This document shows, one piece after another, positions 43,101 through 51,322 of a DNA stretch of 64,000 nt. The stretch's first letter is position 1. Every line of letters begins with the position of its first letter. The DNA comes from an uncultured Agathobacter sp. (GTDB lineage Bacteria > Bacillota > Clostridia > Lachnospirales > Lachnospiraceae). The translations under genes and the position numbers were made by a program. Location of the stretch: positions 81,507 to 145,506 of the forward strand of contig CAKRLV010000004.1 in the NCBI GenBank assembly GCA_934359755.1, given 5' to 3'. The notes below the pieces were generated by a model. It saw only the letters and a list, made by a program, of their open reading frames with translations, was not told where the DNA came from and searched no databases.

Positions 43101-43717
43101 GTTTCGGTGGATTAGACCATGTACTTGCTTCTGGTGAGAACGTAAATGTTATGGTATTCGATACAGAGATGTACTCTAATACAGGTGGACAGGCTTCTAA
43201 GGCTTCTAACATCGGTGAAGTTTGTCAGTTCGCAGCAGCTGGTAAAGAGACAGGAAAGAAATCTCTTGCAGAGATCGCAATGAGCTACGGATATGTATAC
43301 GTTGCACAGATCGCTCTTGGAGCTAACCCAGCACAGGCTGTTAAGGCTATCGCTGAGGCTGAGGCTTATCCAGGACCATCACTTATCATTGGATATGCAC
43401 CATGTGAGCTTCACGGTATTGCTAAGGGTGGTATGAACCACTGCCAGGATGAGATGAAGAAAGCTGTTAAGGCTGGATACTGGAACCTCTTCTCATTCAA
43501 CCCTGCACTTAAAGAAGAAGGAAAGAATCCATTTACTCTTACATCTAAGGCTGGAGATGGATCTTATCAGGAATTCCTTAACAACGAGGCAAGATATACA
43601 CGTCTCATTAAGCCATTCCCAGAAAGAGCAGAGAGACTCTTTGCTAAGTCTGAGGAAGCTGCTAAAGAGCGTTATTCACACCTTGAGAAACTTGTTAAGT
43701 TATACGGTGAGGACTAA
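40160..43717 (+). CDS. nifJ: Pyruvate:ferredoxin (flavodoxin) oxidoreductase
   Basis: A 1185-residue single-chain PFOR, the full length for the family. Domains in order: pyruvate-binding N-terminal region (GIYPITPSSPMADSVDQWSA), central transketolase-like domains, a 2x[4Fe-4S] ferredoxin domain (CIQCNNCAFVC and CMGCGECITVCPT, about 690-770), and the TPP domain (GCSSIWGNP, GGDGWAYDIGFGG). It oxidises pyruvate to acetyl-CoA and reduced ferredoxin, the central energy step in clostridial fermentation. Third-position C is unusually frequent compared with neighbours, suggesting very high expression. AGGAGGAAATTTC precedes the ATG. It is monocistronic. Confidence 0.96.
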   Translation: MSRAKQSMDGNTAAAHVAYAYTEVAGIYPITPSSPMADSVDQWSAAGQKNIFGSTVKVVEMESEAGAAGTVHGSLAAGALTTTFTASQGLLLMIPNMYKIAGENLPCVFDVSARTVSSHALNIFGDHSDVYACRQTGFAMLCETNPQEVMDLSPVAHLAALEGKVPFINFFDGFRTSHEIQKIEKWDYEDLKEMCPMDAVADFRAHALNPEHPAARGSHENGDIFFQHREACNSFYDNLPAVVEKYMDKVNAKLGTDYKLFNYYGAPDADRVIIAMGSINDVAEEVIDYLTAKGEKVGLIKVRLYRPWSSEALLKVIPKTAKKIAVLDRTKEPGSLGEPLYLDVATTLREAGMNDVVLVGGRYGLGSKDTPPSSVFAVYTELEKDAPKNRFTLGIVDDVTNLSLPEVKPAPITSAPGTKECKFWGLGGDGTVGANKNSTKIIGDHTDKYIQAYFQYDSKKTGGVTISHLRFGDNPIRSPYYINQADFVACHNPAYVIQGMKMVQDVKPGGVFMINCQWSDEELAHHLNADAKKYIADNNIQLYTINAIDKAIEIGMGKRTNTILQSAFFKLADVMPIDEAVEFMKQAAKKSYSKKGDAVVEMNYKAIDAGVDAVHKVDVPDSWKNPEADAPKAARTGRPEVVELVNNLLDPIAKMDGDSLPVSAFKDIADGQYVTGASAYEKRGTAVTVPQWDAEKCIQCNNCAFVCSHATIRPFLLTDDEVKAAPDNMKVADMKPKAGAYKYTMSVSPLDCMGCGECITVCPTAAISMVPQESQAAEQPVFDYLVANVSKKTDAGMVDTTPKGSQFNQPLLEFSGSCAGCAETSYARLITQLFGEQMYISNATGCSSIWGNPAATSPYTVNINSKKGPAWSNSLFEDNAEHGLGMEVGQKYLRDQAIENVTACATSDKASAELKAAYDEFMATKDDTKANVAPTAALIAELEKAAEAGCPDAKAALDKKDYLGKKSVWIFGGDGWAYDIGFGGLDHVLASGENVNVMVFDTEMYSNTGGQASKASNIGEVCQFAAAGKETGKKSLAEIAMSYGYVYVAQIALGANPAQAVKAIAEAEAYPGPSLIIGYAPCELHGIAKGGMNHCQDEMKKAVKAGYWNLFSFNPALKEEGKNPFTLTSKAGDGSYQEFLNNEARYTRLIKPFPERAERLFAKSEEAAKERYSHLEKLVKLYGED

Positions 43718-43753
43718 TTCATATATAGACTTTAGTTATATATAAGTTTCCTA

Positions 43754-43787
43754 AAAGGAGATTGCAGTTTTGCAGTCTCCTTTTTTT
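43754..43787 (+). terminator. Rho-independent terminator after nifJ
   Basis: GGAGATTGCA and TGCAGTCTCC pair (one G-T) around GTTT, followed by seven T. Confidence 0.85.
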
Positions 43788-43891
43788 AGTATATTAGGAA
43801 ATATTGCTTATAAAAAACATTAGATAGTGGGGATATAGTGTATATTACATATATAAAGCACAATATTTTGTACTTTATAGCAAATTAACCA

Positions 43892-43920
43892 TTTACAAAC
43901 AATATGTGTAATGATACAAT
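43892..43920 (+). promoter_or_regulatory. Promoter for the coiled-coil membrane protein
   Basis: TTTACA (43892-43897), 17-bp spacer, TACAAT (43915-43920), 31 bp before the start codon. Confidence 0.6.
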
Positions 43921-43951
43921 ATCACTAGTGGTTATGTACAAAGGAGTAGTT

Positions 43952-44830
43952 ATGGCGAGCTTGTTAGACGTGCTTATGTTGAATAAGATTCACACTAGAC
44001 GAGGTCGTAAGAACCCGCGGAAGAAATCGCATGAAAGGATGCATAGGAAAGTGGATAGAGATGATTTTTTATTAGCCCAAATAGATGAGTTCAGAGAGAA
44101 GGCTCAGCAATTACAGGAAATACTGGCAACTAAGGAATCGAAGGCTCAGGAGTTACAGACAATCGTTAAAGAACGTGAGTTGAAAGCCGATGAGTTACAG
44201 CAGATTCTGGATGAGCGTCAGGAAAAAGCGGATGGAATTACGGCTGAAGTCGCAAAACAGATAGATATTCTTATTGATAGAGTTAATGCTAAGATGCAGG
44301 AGATTCAGCAGAATATGAGTGCCGAGATGGATAATCTCAGTCGTTCTATGACAGGTGAGATGGGAAATCTTAGCCGTTCTATGACAGGTGAGATGGACAA
44401 CCTCAGCCGAAATCTCAACTCAGATATGAATAATATCGGACGTTCATTGAGTGGTGATATCCAGAGTATAGAACAGTCTTTCGGTGGTAGTCTTGAAGAG
44501 ACAAGGAAGATAACTGAGGAGCAGACAGCACAGATGCGTGCGGCTGTTAATCAGGCAAATTCACAGATGCTTGATACATTAGGTGAATTAAATGAGCAGC
44601 TTCAGGGATTGAAGCAGGAACTTACAGAGAAAGTACATACTGAGAATGTTAAGAGTTTTCGTAACATTCAGGATTTGTTCAAAGTCCTTGGTGAGAAGCT
44701 TGACCATGTGAATGATCTTGAAGAGTCTGTTAAGACTATAAAGGTTTGCGTAATGGGAGCTCTTGTTTTTGGAGTTATGGATTTCTTTGGATTCCTTGCA
44801 ATCGTTTTAAAGATTTTTGGAATTTTATAA
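43952..44830 (+). CDS. Coiled-coil protein with hendecad repeats and C-terminal membrane anchor
   Basis: A 292-residue protein I do not recognise. The N-terminus is basic (HTRRGRKNPRKKSHERMHRK). Residues about 45-110 are 11-residue repeats of the type AQELQ..L.ERE.KA; residues about 125-185 hold GEMDNLSRSMT repeats, also 11 long, and the rest is amphipathic helix up to a hydrophobic C-terminal segment (VCVMGALVFGVMDFFGFLAI). The layout suggests a long rod, tail-anchored in the membrane, perhaps a structural or cell-shape protein. AAGGAG precedes ATG 43952, so I reject a start 48 bp upstream. Confidence 0.8.
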   Translation: MASLLDVLMLNKIHTRRGRKNPRKKSHERMHRKVDRDDFLLAQIDEFREKAQQLQEILATKESKAQELQTIVKERELKADELQQILDERQEKADGITAEVAKQIDILIDRVNAKMQEIQQNMSAEMDNLSRSMTGEMGNLSRSMTGEMDNLSRNLNSDMNNIGRSLSGDIQSIEQSFGGSLEETRKITEEQTAQMRAAVNQANSQMLDTLGELNEQLQGLKQELTEKVHTENVKSFRNIQDLFKVLGEKLDHVNDLEESVKTIKVCVMGALVFGVMDFFGFLAIVLKIFGIL

Positions 44831-44848
44831 TTTTATTTATAATAAATT

Positions 44849-44880
44849 GCAATTCCTGCATGCAGGAGTTGCTTTTTTTC
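44849..44880 (+). terminator. Rho-independent terminator after the coiled-coil gene
   Basis: GCAATTCCTGCA and TGCAGGAGTTGC pair (one G-T), followed by seven T. Confidence 0.88.
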
Positions 44881-44968
44881 CTTATAGCGTTGGAACAAGA
44901 TTTGTTTTACAATGTCTTATATGCGTAAGCTGTTAAAGATTACACATTAAATGAAATGGGAGAGATAT

Positions 44969-46639
44969 ATGAGCAACAAGAAAGTTTGGATTGTAGGGCA
45001 TAAAAATCCTGATACAGATTCTATTTGTGCGGCGATAACATATGCCAATTTGAAGAACAAGCTTGAAGAAGCAAAGGAAAATGAAGCAGAAAGAATAACT
45101 TATATGCCGATGAGGGCAGGTGCTATAAGTGCAGAGACTGCCTACGTGCTTGATTATTTTAAGATGTCGAAACCGGAGCTTCTCACTGATGTGGGAACAC
45201 AGATCAGGGATATTCAGATAAGAAGAACTGAGGGCGTAAGTGGTCATATTTCCATGAAGAAAGCATGGGAGATGATGAAGATTCTAAAGGTGGTTACTCT
45301 GCCTGTTGTAAACAATAAGAATAAGCTTGAAGGTGTCATTGTTACAGGTGATATTGCAACATCATATATGGATGTATACGACAGTACTGTTTTGTCGAGG
45401 GCGAGAACACAGTACAGGAATATTATTGAGACTTTACAGGGAAAGCTTGTTACAGGTAACGAGCATGGACATTTTGTCAGGGGTAAAGTGGTTGTTGGTG
45501 TTGGAACACCAGAAGTTCTTGCCAGTAATGTCGAGAGTGATGACCTTGTTATTATTGGAGATAGAGAAGAGTCGCAGTTATTGTGTATTGATTCTAATTG
45601 TAGCTGTCTTATCGTTACGAATGGATTTGAGATAAGCCAGACGATTATAGATGCAGCGAATACCAAGGATGTTGTTATAATAAGCACGCCATATGATTCT
45701 TTTACAGTTTCCCGTCTTATCAATCAGAGTATTCCGATTAAGTTTTTTATGACTAATAAGAATATAGTTTATTATGAGCTGGATGACTATGTCGATGAGG
45801 TGAAAGAATCTGTTGCTAAGATAAGACATAGAGACTTCCCAATTCTTGACGAGAATCAGAATTATGTGGGAATGTTTTCGAGACGTAATTTGATGAATGT
45901 GCGTAAAAAGCAGATTATTTTAGTGGATCATAATGAAAAATCACAGGCTGTTACCAATATTGATGAGGCTGAGATACTTGAGATTATAGACCATCATAGA
46001 ATTGGAAGTCTTGAGACTATTTCGCCTGTTTACTTTAGAAATCAGCCGCTTGGATGTACTGCTACGATTATTTATCAGATGTACAAAGAAAAGGGGATTG
46101 ATATCGAACCAGATATTGCAGGACTTTTGTGTTCTGCTATTATTTCAGATACGTTGATGTTCAGATCGCCGACATGCACAGAGATTGATAAGCAGGTGGC
46201 ACTTGAACTTGCACAGATTGCAGAGATAGATGTCAAAGTATTCGCGCAGAATATGTTTGAAGCGGGAAGTGACTTCTCTAATAAGACAGAAAAGGAAATA
46301 TTAAATCAGGACTTTAAAATATTTCATTCTGGAAACGTTAATTTTGGAGTATCACAGATTAGTGCTATGAGTAAGCTTGAATTGGATAAGGTCGAAGAGC
46401 GTATTAGATCGGAAATTGAAACAATGCTTGTAGAGAAGAAACTTGATATGATGTTTGTAATGCTTACAGATATCCTGAATGAATCAACATATCTGATTTA
46501 TTCAGGAGATGAGGCGGCTGCGCTTGCAGCTGAATCTTTTGGATGTGCTGAATCAGAGGCAGGGCTTACTCTTAAGGGAGTGGTTTCAAGAAAGAAACAG
46601 CTGATTCCAGCTATCATAAATACACTGGCAGAAAGGTAA
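44969..46639 (+). CDS. ppaC: Manganese-dependent inorganic pyrophosphatase with CBS and DRTGG domains
   Basis: A 556-residue family II pyrophosphatase. The DHH domain opens with VGHKNPDTDSICAA and has IIDHHRIGS; two CBS motifs and a DRTGG domain are inserted (about 65-310), as in the nucleotide-regulated clostridial enzymes that respond to AMP, ADP, ATP and diadenosine polyphosphates. It hydrolyses PPi. ATG 44969 follows GGGAGAG; the in-frame start six codons upstream is weaker. Confidence 0.9.
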   Translation: MSNKKVWIVGHKNPDTDSICAAITYANLKNKLEEAKENEAERITYMPMRAGAISAETAYVLDYFKMSKPELLTDVGTQIRDIQIRRTEGVSGHISMKKAWEMMKILKVVTLPVVNNKNKLEGVIVTGDIATSYMDVYDSTVLSRARTQYRNIIETLQGKLVTGNEHGHFVRGKVVVGVGTPEVLASNVESDDLVIIGDREESQLLCIDSNCSCLIVTNGFEISQTIIDAANTKDVVIISTPYDSFTVSRLINQSIPIKFFMTNKNIVYYELDDYVDEVKESVAKIRHRDFPILDENQNYVGMFSRRNLMNVRKKQIILVDHNEKSQAVTNIDEAEILEIIDHHRIGSLETISPVYFRNQPLGCTATIIYQMYKEKGIDIEPDIAGLLCSAIISDTLMFRSPTCTEIDKQVALELAQIAEIDVKVFAQNMFEAGSDFSNKTEKEILNQDFKIFHSGNVNFGVSQISAMSKLELDKVEERIRSEIETMLVEKKLDMMFVMLTDILNESTYLIYSGDEAAALAAESFGCAESEAGLTLKGVVSRKKQLIPAIINTLAER

Positions 46640-46666
46640 GAAGCCACGGGAATACTGATTATATGG

Positions 46667-46718
46667 GCTGTATCATAAATTCATGATTAAGAATTTCTGG
46701 TACAGCTTTTATAATTGC
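46667..46718 (+). terminator. Probable terminator after the pyrophosphatase gene
   Basis: GCTGTA and TACAGC form the stem base, with AAATTC / GAATTT inside it and TTTTATAA after. Confidence 0.55.
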
Positions 46719-46751
46719 TTTTATTATTAAGTTGTTTTTGCAAGAATTTGG

Positions 46752-46780
46752 TTGTAGAAAAATTAATATACTTTTATAAT
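46752..46780 (+). promoter_or_regulatory. Promoter upstream of dapF-murE
   Basis: TTGTAG (46752-46757), 17-bp spacer, TATAAT (46775-46780). The leader would be about 165 nt and includes the direct repeat. Confidence 0.6.
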
Positions 46781-46847
46781 AATATAAGATGTTGATGATT
46801 AGTACAATAGGTGATTGAGCTATAGATTACGATCAAGAAGATAGATA

Positions 46848-46920
46848 TTTATGCTGTGAGTAAAGATTAAGATAGTTGATAATTTATACTGTAGATAAAG
46901 ATTGAGGCAGTGGTTAAATT
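46848..46920. repeat. Two imperfect ~36-bp direct repeats in the dapF leader
   Basis: A unit of the form ATTTATGCTGTGAGTAAAGA plus TTAAGATAGTTGATAA is followed by a diverged copy (TTTATACTGTAGATAAAGAT plus TGAGGCAGTGGTTAA). Confidence 0.6.
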
Positions 46921-46951
46921 TATATTTATAAAATGAATGTGAGGTATGTTT

Positions 46952-47779
46952 ATGAAATTTACAAAGATGCATGGATGTGGAAATGATTATGTATATGTTA
47001 ATCTTTTTGAGGAGAAAATTGATGATCCGGCAGAGCTTTCTATAAAGATAAGTGACAGACATTTTGGGATTGGTTCGGATGGACTTATTACAATAGGACC
47101 ATCCGATGTGGCTGATTTCAGAATGAGGATATACAATGCGGATGGTTCTGAGGCTGAGATGTGCGGAAATGGTGTCAGATGTGTGGCTAAGTATGTTTAC
47201 GATCACAATCTAACTGATAAGACGGAGATTTCTGTTGAAACTGGTGCGGGAATCAAAATTCTTAAGCTTTTTGTAGAGAATGGTAAGGTAGCGCAGGTCA
47301 CAGTTGATATGGGAGAACCTGGACTTAAGCCAGAAGAGATACCAGTTGTAGCTGAAGGTGACAAAGTAATCAATGAGCCGATTGAAGTCTGTGGCAGGGA
47401 ATGGAGAATGACGTGTGTATCTATGGGCAACCCTCATGCAGTAGTGTTTGTTGATGATGTTGAGAACTTTGATATCGAAAAATATGGACCGCATTTTGAA
47501 AATCATGAGAGATTTCCGAAGAGAACAAACACAGAGTTTGTACATGTGGTGTCGCCAACAGAAGCATACATGAGGGTATGGGAGCGTGGTTCAGCTGAGA
47601 CATGGGCATGCGGAACTGGTACATGTGCGACAGTTATGGCGTGTATTTTAAATGGAAAGACGGAAAATAAGGTGCTTGTACATTTAAGAGGTGGAGACCT
47701 TACGATTGAATATGACAAGAAGACAAATCATATATTTATGACTGGACCGGCAACAGAGGTTTTTAACGGCGAAATATAA
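46952..47779 (+). CDS. dapF: Diaminopimelate epimerase
   Basis: A 275-residue epimerase. The two catalytic cysteines are in MCGNGVRC and in WACGTGTCATVMA; the N-terminus MKFTKMHGCGNDYVYVN is typical. It converts LL- to meso-diaminopimelate for lysine and peptidoglycan. An ATG six bases upstream is also possible. It precedes murE, which uses its product. Confidence 0.95.
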   Translation: MKFTKMHGCGNDYVYVNLFEEKIDDPAELSIKISDRHFGIGSDGLITIGPSDVADFRMRIYNADGSEAEMCGNGVRCVAKYVYDHNLTDKTEISVETGAGIKILKLFVENGKVAQVTVDMGEPGLKPEEIPVVAEGDKVINEPIEVCGREWRMTCVSMGNPHAVVFVDDVENFDIEKYGPHFENHERFPKRTNTEFVHVVSPTEAYMRVWERGSAETWACGTGTCATVMACILNGKTENKVLVHLRGGDLTIEYDKKTNHIFMTGPATEVFNGEI

Positions 47780-47859
47780 AAGTGTGAATCGGTGTGCTGC
47801 TCTTTTAGAGAAGCGGATATTATGATGGTAAAATTAATGTGATGGAAAGAGGAAAAGTG

Positions 47860-49332
47860 ATGAAACTTAGTAAGTTATTAGAAAAAATAGAATATAGCGT
47901 CGTTTCAGGTGATGCTGATGTGGAAATTTCTACACTTGTTTATGATTCTAGAAAGGTTGAGAAGAACTCAGTATTTGTTTGTATTTCGGGTGCAATGAGA
48001 GATGCGCATGATTTTATTCCAGATGTGGTAGAAAAAGGTGCAGCGGCTATAATTGTTGAGAAGGATGTTGATACAGTAGAGGGTGTTACTTATATCAAGG
48101 TTGAGGATACACGTGTAGCACTTGCGTGTATGGCAGCGGCTTATTTTGGTTATCCTGCTGAGAAGATTAAGACGATAGGAATTACGGGAACAAAGGGAAA
48201 GACTACGACTACTTATATTGTGAAGTCTATTCTTGATGCATCGGGCATAAAAACTGGTCTGATTGGAACTATCGAGTCAATTGTAGGAGATAGGAGAATC
48301 CCATCAGCTAATACTACACCAGAATCATACCGCGTCCAGGAACTTTTTGCCGAGATGGTAGATGCAGGACTTGACGCTGTGGTTATGGAAGTGTCTTCAC
48401 AAGCACTTATGATGCACAGAGTGTCAGGATTCACTTTTGATATAGGTGTATTTACAAATCTTGAGCCAGATCATATCGGTGAGAATGAGCATAAGGATTT
48501 TGCGGACTATATGCATTGTAAGAGTCTGTTATTCCAGCAGTGTAAGCTTGGAATATTTAATGGTGACAGTGAACATATAGATGGTATTTTAAAAGGACAT
48601 ACCTGTGAAGTCGAGAAGTTTGGCTATGGTAAGGACAATGATCTGATTGCTGAGAATGTTGAACTAAAGAAGGAACATGGTGCACTTGGAGTTAAGTATC
48701 ATGTTGGTGGAATTATGGATATGGATGTTGAGGTAAACGTACCAGGAAGCTTCAGTGTGTACAATTCGCTTACAGCTATTGCGATATGTCACCATTTCAA
48801 TGTACCAGCCGATGTTATTAAGGAAGCCCTTTTACATGTAAAAGTTAAAGGCAGAATTGAGATTGTACCTGTGACCAGGCGATATACTATCATGATAGAT
48901 TATGCGCATAATGCAATGTCACTTGAAAGTCTGCTTACTACACTGAAAGAATATGAGCCGGGAAGACTTGTATGTTTGTTTGGATGTGGTGGTAACAGAG
49001 CTAAATCAAGAAGATATGAGATGGGAGAGGTTTCTTCAAGGCTTGCAGACCTTACGGTAGTTACATCTGATAACCCAAGGAATGAAGATCCAATGGATAT
49101 TATAAATGACATCCTTATTGGAGTGAATAAGGCTGATGGAGAGTATGTTACTATTCCAGACAGAAAAGAGGCTATTGCATATTGCATGAAGAATGCACAG
49201 GATGGAGATATAGTTGTTCTTGCGGGTAAGGGGCATGAGGATTACCAGGAGATAAAAGGTGTCAAACATCATATGGATGAGCGTGAGCTTATTGCCGAGA
49301 TTATCGATGAGAATCCAGATTTGTCACTATAA
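47860..49332 (+). CDS. murE: UDP-MurNAc-tripeptide synthetase (meso-DAP type)
   Basis: A 490-residue Mur ligase with ATP loop ITGTKGKTTTTYIVK, the central ANTTPESYRVQELF segment and the C-terminal TSDNPRNEDP motif. DNPR is the signature for meso-DAP addition, in keeping with the dapF gene just upstream. It adds meso-DAP to UDP-MurNAc-L-Ala-D-Glu in the cytoplasm. ATG 47860 follows AGAGGAAAAGTG; an in-frame start seven codons upstream is weaker. Confidence 0.94.
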   Translation: MKLSKLLEKIEYSVVSGDADVEISTLVYDSRKVEKNSVFVCISGAMRDAHDFIPDVVEKGAAAIIVEKDVDTVEGVTYIKVEDTRVALACMAAAYFGYPAEKIKTIGITGTKGKTTTTYIVKSILDASGIKTGLIGTIESIVGDRRIPSANTTPESYRVQELFAEMVDAGLDAVVMEVSSQALMMHRVSGFTFDIGVFTNLEPDHIGENEHKDFADYMHCKSLLFQQCKLGIFNGDSEHIDGILKGHTCEVEKFGYGKDNDLIAENVELKKEHGALGVKYHVGGIMDMDVEVNVPGSFSVYNSLTAIAICHHFNVPADVIKEALLHVKVKGRIEIVPVTRRYTIMIDYAHNAMSLESLLTTLKEYEPGRLVCLFGCGGNRAKSRRYEMGEVSSRLADLTVVTSDNPRNEDPMDIINDILIGVNKADGEYVTIPDRKEAIAYCMKNAQDGDIVVLAGKGHEDYQEIKGVKHHMDERELIAEIIDENPDLSL

Positions 49333-49349
49333 AAGGTGTTTGACAATTA

Positions 49350-49495
49350 GATATTGGTAGATTTAAGTGATGTAAAGAGTTAAGCATATAAAGACATTGG
49401 TATACTTAAGTGATACAAAGGGTTAGGCGATAAGAAGTTAAACACATAGAGATATTAGCAATCATATGTAATACAAAAAATAAAACATATTAAAT
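49350..49495. repeat. Three degenerate ~45-58-bp direct repeats
   Basis: Units begin at 49350, 49393 and 49451 with GATATTGG, GACATTGG, GATATTAG, each followed by AAGTGAT(A/G)-type and AAAGRGTTA-type stretches. They fill the spacer between murE and the flavin reductase gene. Confidence 0.6.
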
Positions 49496-49510
49496 AGAGG
49501 AATCAGATAT

Positions 49511-50080
49511 ATGGGAAAACAACATTGGAAAGCTGGTAATATGTTAAATCCAGTACCTGCGGTTATGGTAAGTCTTGCTGACGAGAATGGAAAACCGAAT
49601 ATTATCACTGTGGCGTGGGCTGGCACGATTTGTACAAATCCACCAATGCTGTCTATATCAGTCAGGTCGGAGAGATATTCATATACCCCGCTTGTAAAAA
49701 CTGGAGAGTTTGTAGTCAATCTCACAACAGAGGAACTTGTAAAAGCCTGTGATTATTGTGGTGTTAAAAGCGGAAGAGATGTAGACAAATTTAAGACATT
49801 GGGGCTTACTCCGCTTAAGATGGAGCATGTAAGTGCACCGGGAATTTCAGAAAGTCCAGTCAATATTGAGTGCAGAGTTGTAGAGGTAAAAGAACTAGGA
49901 AGTCATTCTATGTTTATTGCAGAAGTACTAGGTGTGACGGTTGATGATAAATATATGGATGAGAAGGGCAAGTTTAATATTAACGATACGGGACTTGTGA
50001 TGTATTCTCATGGAGAGTATTTTGCACTTGGTGAAAAGCTTGGAAAATTTGGATACAGCATTAAAAAGGATAAGAAGTAA
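49511..50080 (+). CDS. Flavin reductase family protein
   Basis: A 189-residue FMN-binding split-barrel protein: N-terminal NPVPAVMVSLADENGKPNII, then VAWAGTICTNPPMLSISVR, the flavin-binding strand pattern, and GEFVVNLTTEELVKACDYCG. Such proteins act as NAD(P)H:flavin oxidoreductases or electron carriers; the exact partner is unknown. GAGGAATCAGATAT precedes the ATG. Its stop overlaps the Nudix gene by one base. Confidence 0.85.
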   Translation: MGKQHWKAGNMLNPVPAVMVSLADENGKPNIITVAWAGTICTNPPMLSISVRSERYSYTPLVKTGEFVVNLTTEELVKACDYCGVKSGRDVDKFKTLGLTPLKMEHVSAPGISESPVNIECRVVEVKELGSHSMFIAEVLGVTVDDKYMDEKGKFNINDTGLVMYSHGEYFALGEKLGKFGYSIKKDKK

Positions 50081-50595
50081 TGAGAAGTTTATTTGAGATA
50101 GACACAAAAGATTATGATATAAATGGCACAACCTTCAGTAGACCGTCAGCCCGGGGAATCATAATACAGGATGGAAAACTTGCTATGATTCACAGTATTA
50201 AATATGATTATTATAAATTTCCAGGTGGTGGAATCGAGAAGGATGAACCAAAGGAGATGGCTCTTATAAGAGAAGTCAGGGAAGAAACGGGACTAGATGT
50301 TATTCCTGATTCGATTAAAGAATATGGGATGGTTCACCGTATTCAAAAAGGTGACTATGAGGATGTGTTCATTCAGGACAATTATTATTATCTCTGTAGT
50401 GTGGAAAATAAGGTGCATGAACAAAAGCTCGATGATTACGAGAAGGATGAGAAATTTACTCTTGAGTATGTGTATCCATCGCAGGTTATTGAGACGAATC
50501 ATGCCTGTAAATTTGTCGAAGCAGATCAGATTATGCTTGGCAGGGAATGTAAGGTGCTTAATATTTTAGCAGACGAAGGATATATTGAATTATAA
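50080..50595 (+). CDS. Nudix hydrolase
   Basis: A 171-residue Nudix protein with a complete box: GGIEKDEPKEMALI followed by REVREETGL, the Gx5Ex7REUxEExGU pattern. It hydrolyses a nucleoside diphosphate-linked compound; the substrate cannot be told from the sequence. It overlaps the flavin reductase gene by one base, so the two are co-translated. Confidence 0.9.
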   Translation: MRSLFEIDTKDYDINGTTFSRPSARGIIIQDGKLAMIHSIKYDYYKFPGGGIEKDEPKEMALIREVREETGLDVIPDSIKEYGMVHRIQKGDYEDVFIQDNYYYLCSVENKVHEQKLDDYEKDEKFTLEYVYPSQVIETNHACKFVEADQIMLGRECKVLNILADEGYIEL

Positions 50596-50649
50596 AATCA
50601 ATTAGAAAATTAAATATTAAATTAACTATCGTGCAATGCGCAGAAATAC

Positions 50650-50680
50650 AAAAAGAAAGAGCTGACAACTCTTTCTTTTT
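50650..50680. terminator. Bidirectional terminator between the Nudix and DUF4364 genes
   Basis: AAAAAGAAAGAG (50650-50661) pairs with CTCTTTCTTTTT (50669-50680), A-tract and T-tract on either side; the flanking genes converge. Confidence 0.85.
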
Positions 50681-50785
50681 TCTACGTAGCAATTTTAATT
50701 TAATATGATAGTATGATGGAGTGACAATAATCATGGAACGTCTAATTATATCCTAAGATAAATAAGTGATAATCATGTCAACTAA

Positions 50786-51301
50786 TTATTTTAGAAGTAT
50801 ATCCATGAGATATGCGTACACATCATCATTTTGATTCTTCCAGTTGTTGCATATTGCCTCGGCCTGTTCTCTTGTTTTAACTGAAAGTGTGAGGTCTATG
50901 ATATTGTGACCATCGGAACGAACCTGACATCTTACATCATATCTTCTGTCAGTAGTCTTATAATAGTCTGCAAGAATTGAATTTTCCATCTTAAGTTCCA
51001 TTTTATTCTTTTTGAAAAATTCTTTCACATCATTTGCAATTCCGTCAGAAATCTTGTCTTTGAAAAATCCGAGAGTCTCTTTTCCAGCAGCAGTAAGAGA
51101 GTACTGGGTGTTGGAATGAGTAGATTCCGAATTAATGAGACTGGCATCAGTCAGTTCACCGATTACCTCCTGGACGCGAAAGTAATCTGTGTATTCTTTT
51201 TCGAGGAAAAAGTTGGAAATCTGTGTATTAGTCAGTGGAAAACCAGCTTTGTCAAGCATGTATAAGATTGTAAGTTTGTATATAGTAAATGGTTCAGCCA
51301 T
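50786..51301 (-). CDS. DUF4364 winged-helix protein
   Basis: A 171-residue protein of the DUF4364 family, common in clostridia. Residues 1-75 form a winged HTH similar to PadR/MarR (ILYMLDKAGFPLTNTQISNF, then a hairpin wing); the rest is a mixed domain ending in NDDVYAYLMDILLK. It could be a transcription regulator, function not known. AAGGAGATTTT precedes the start. It follows the radical SAM gene by 21 bp on the same strand. Confidence 0.8.
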   Translation of the reverse strand: MAEPFTIYKLTILYMLDKAGFPLTNTQISNFFLEKEYTDYFRVQEVIGELTDASLINSESTHSNTQYSLTAAGKETLGFFKDKISDGIANDVKEFFKKNKMELKMENSILADYYKTTDRRYDVRCQVRSDGHNIIDLTLSVKTREQAEAICNNWKNQNDDVYAYLMDILLK

Positions 51302-51322
51302 TAAAATAAAATCTCCTTTTAA

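Larger units (their letters stand above)
46640..46951. other. Intergenic region before dapF
   Basis: Contains a terminator-like hairpin, a good promoter and an imperfect direct repeat (all listed separately). No gene is recognised. Confidence 0.6.
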
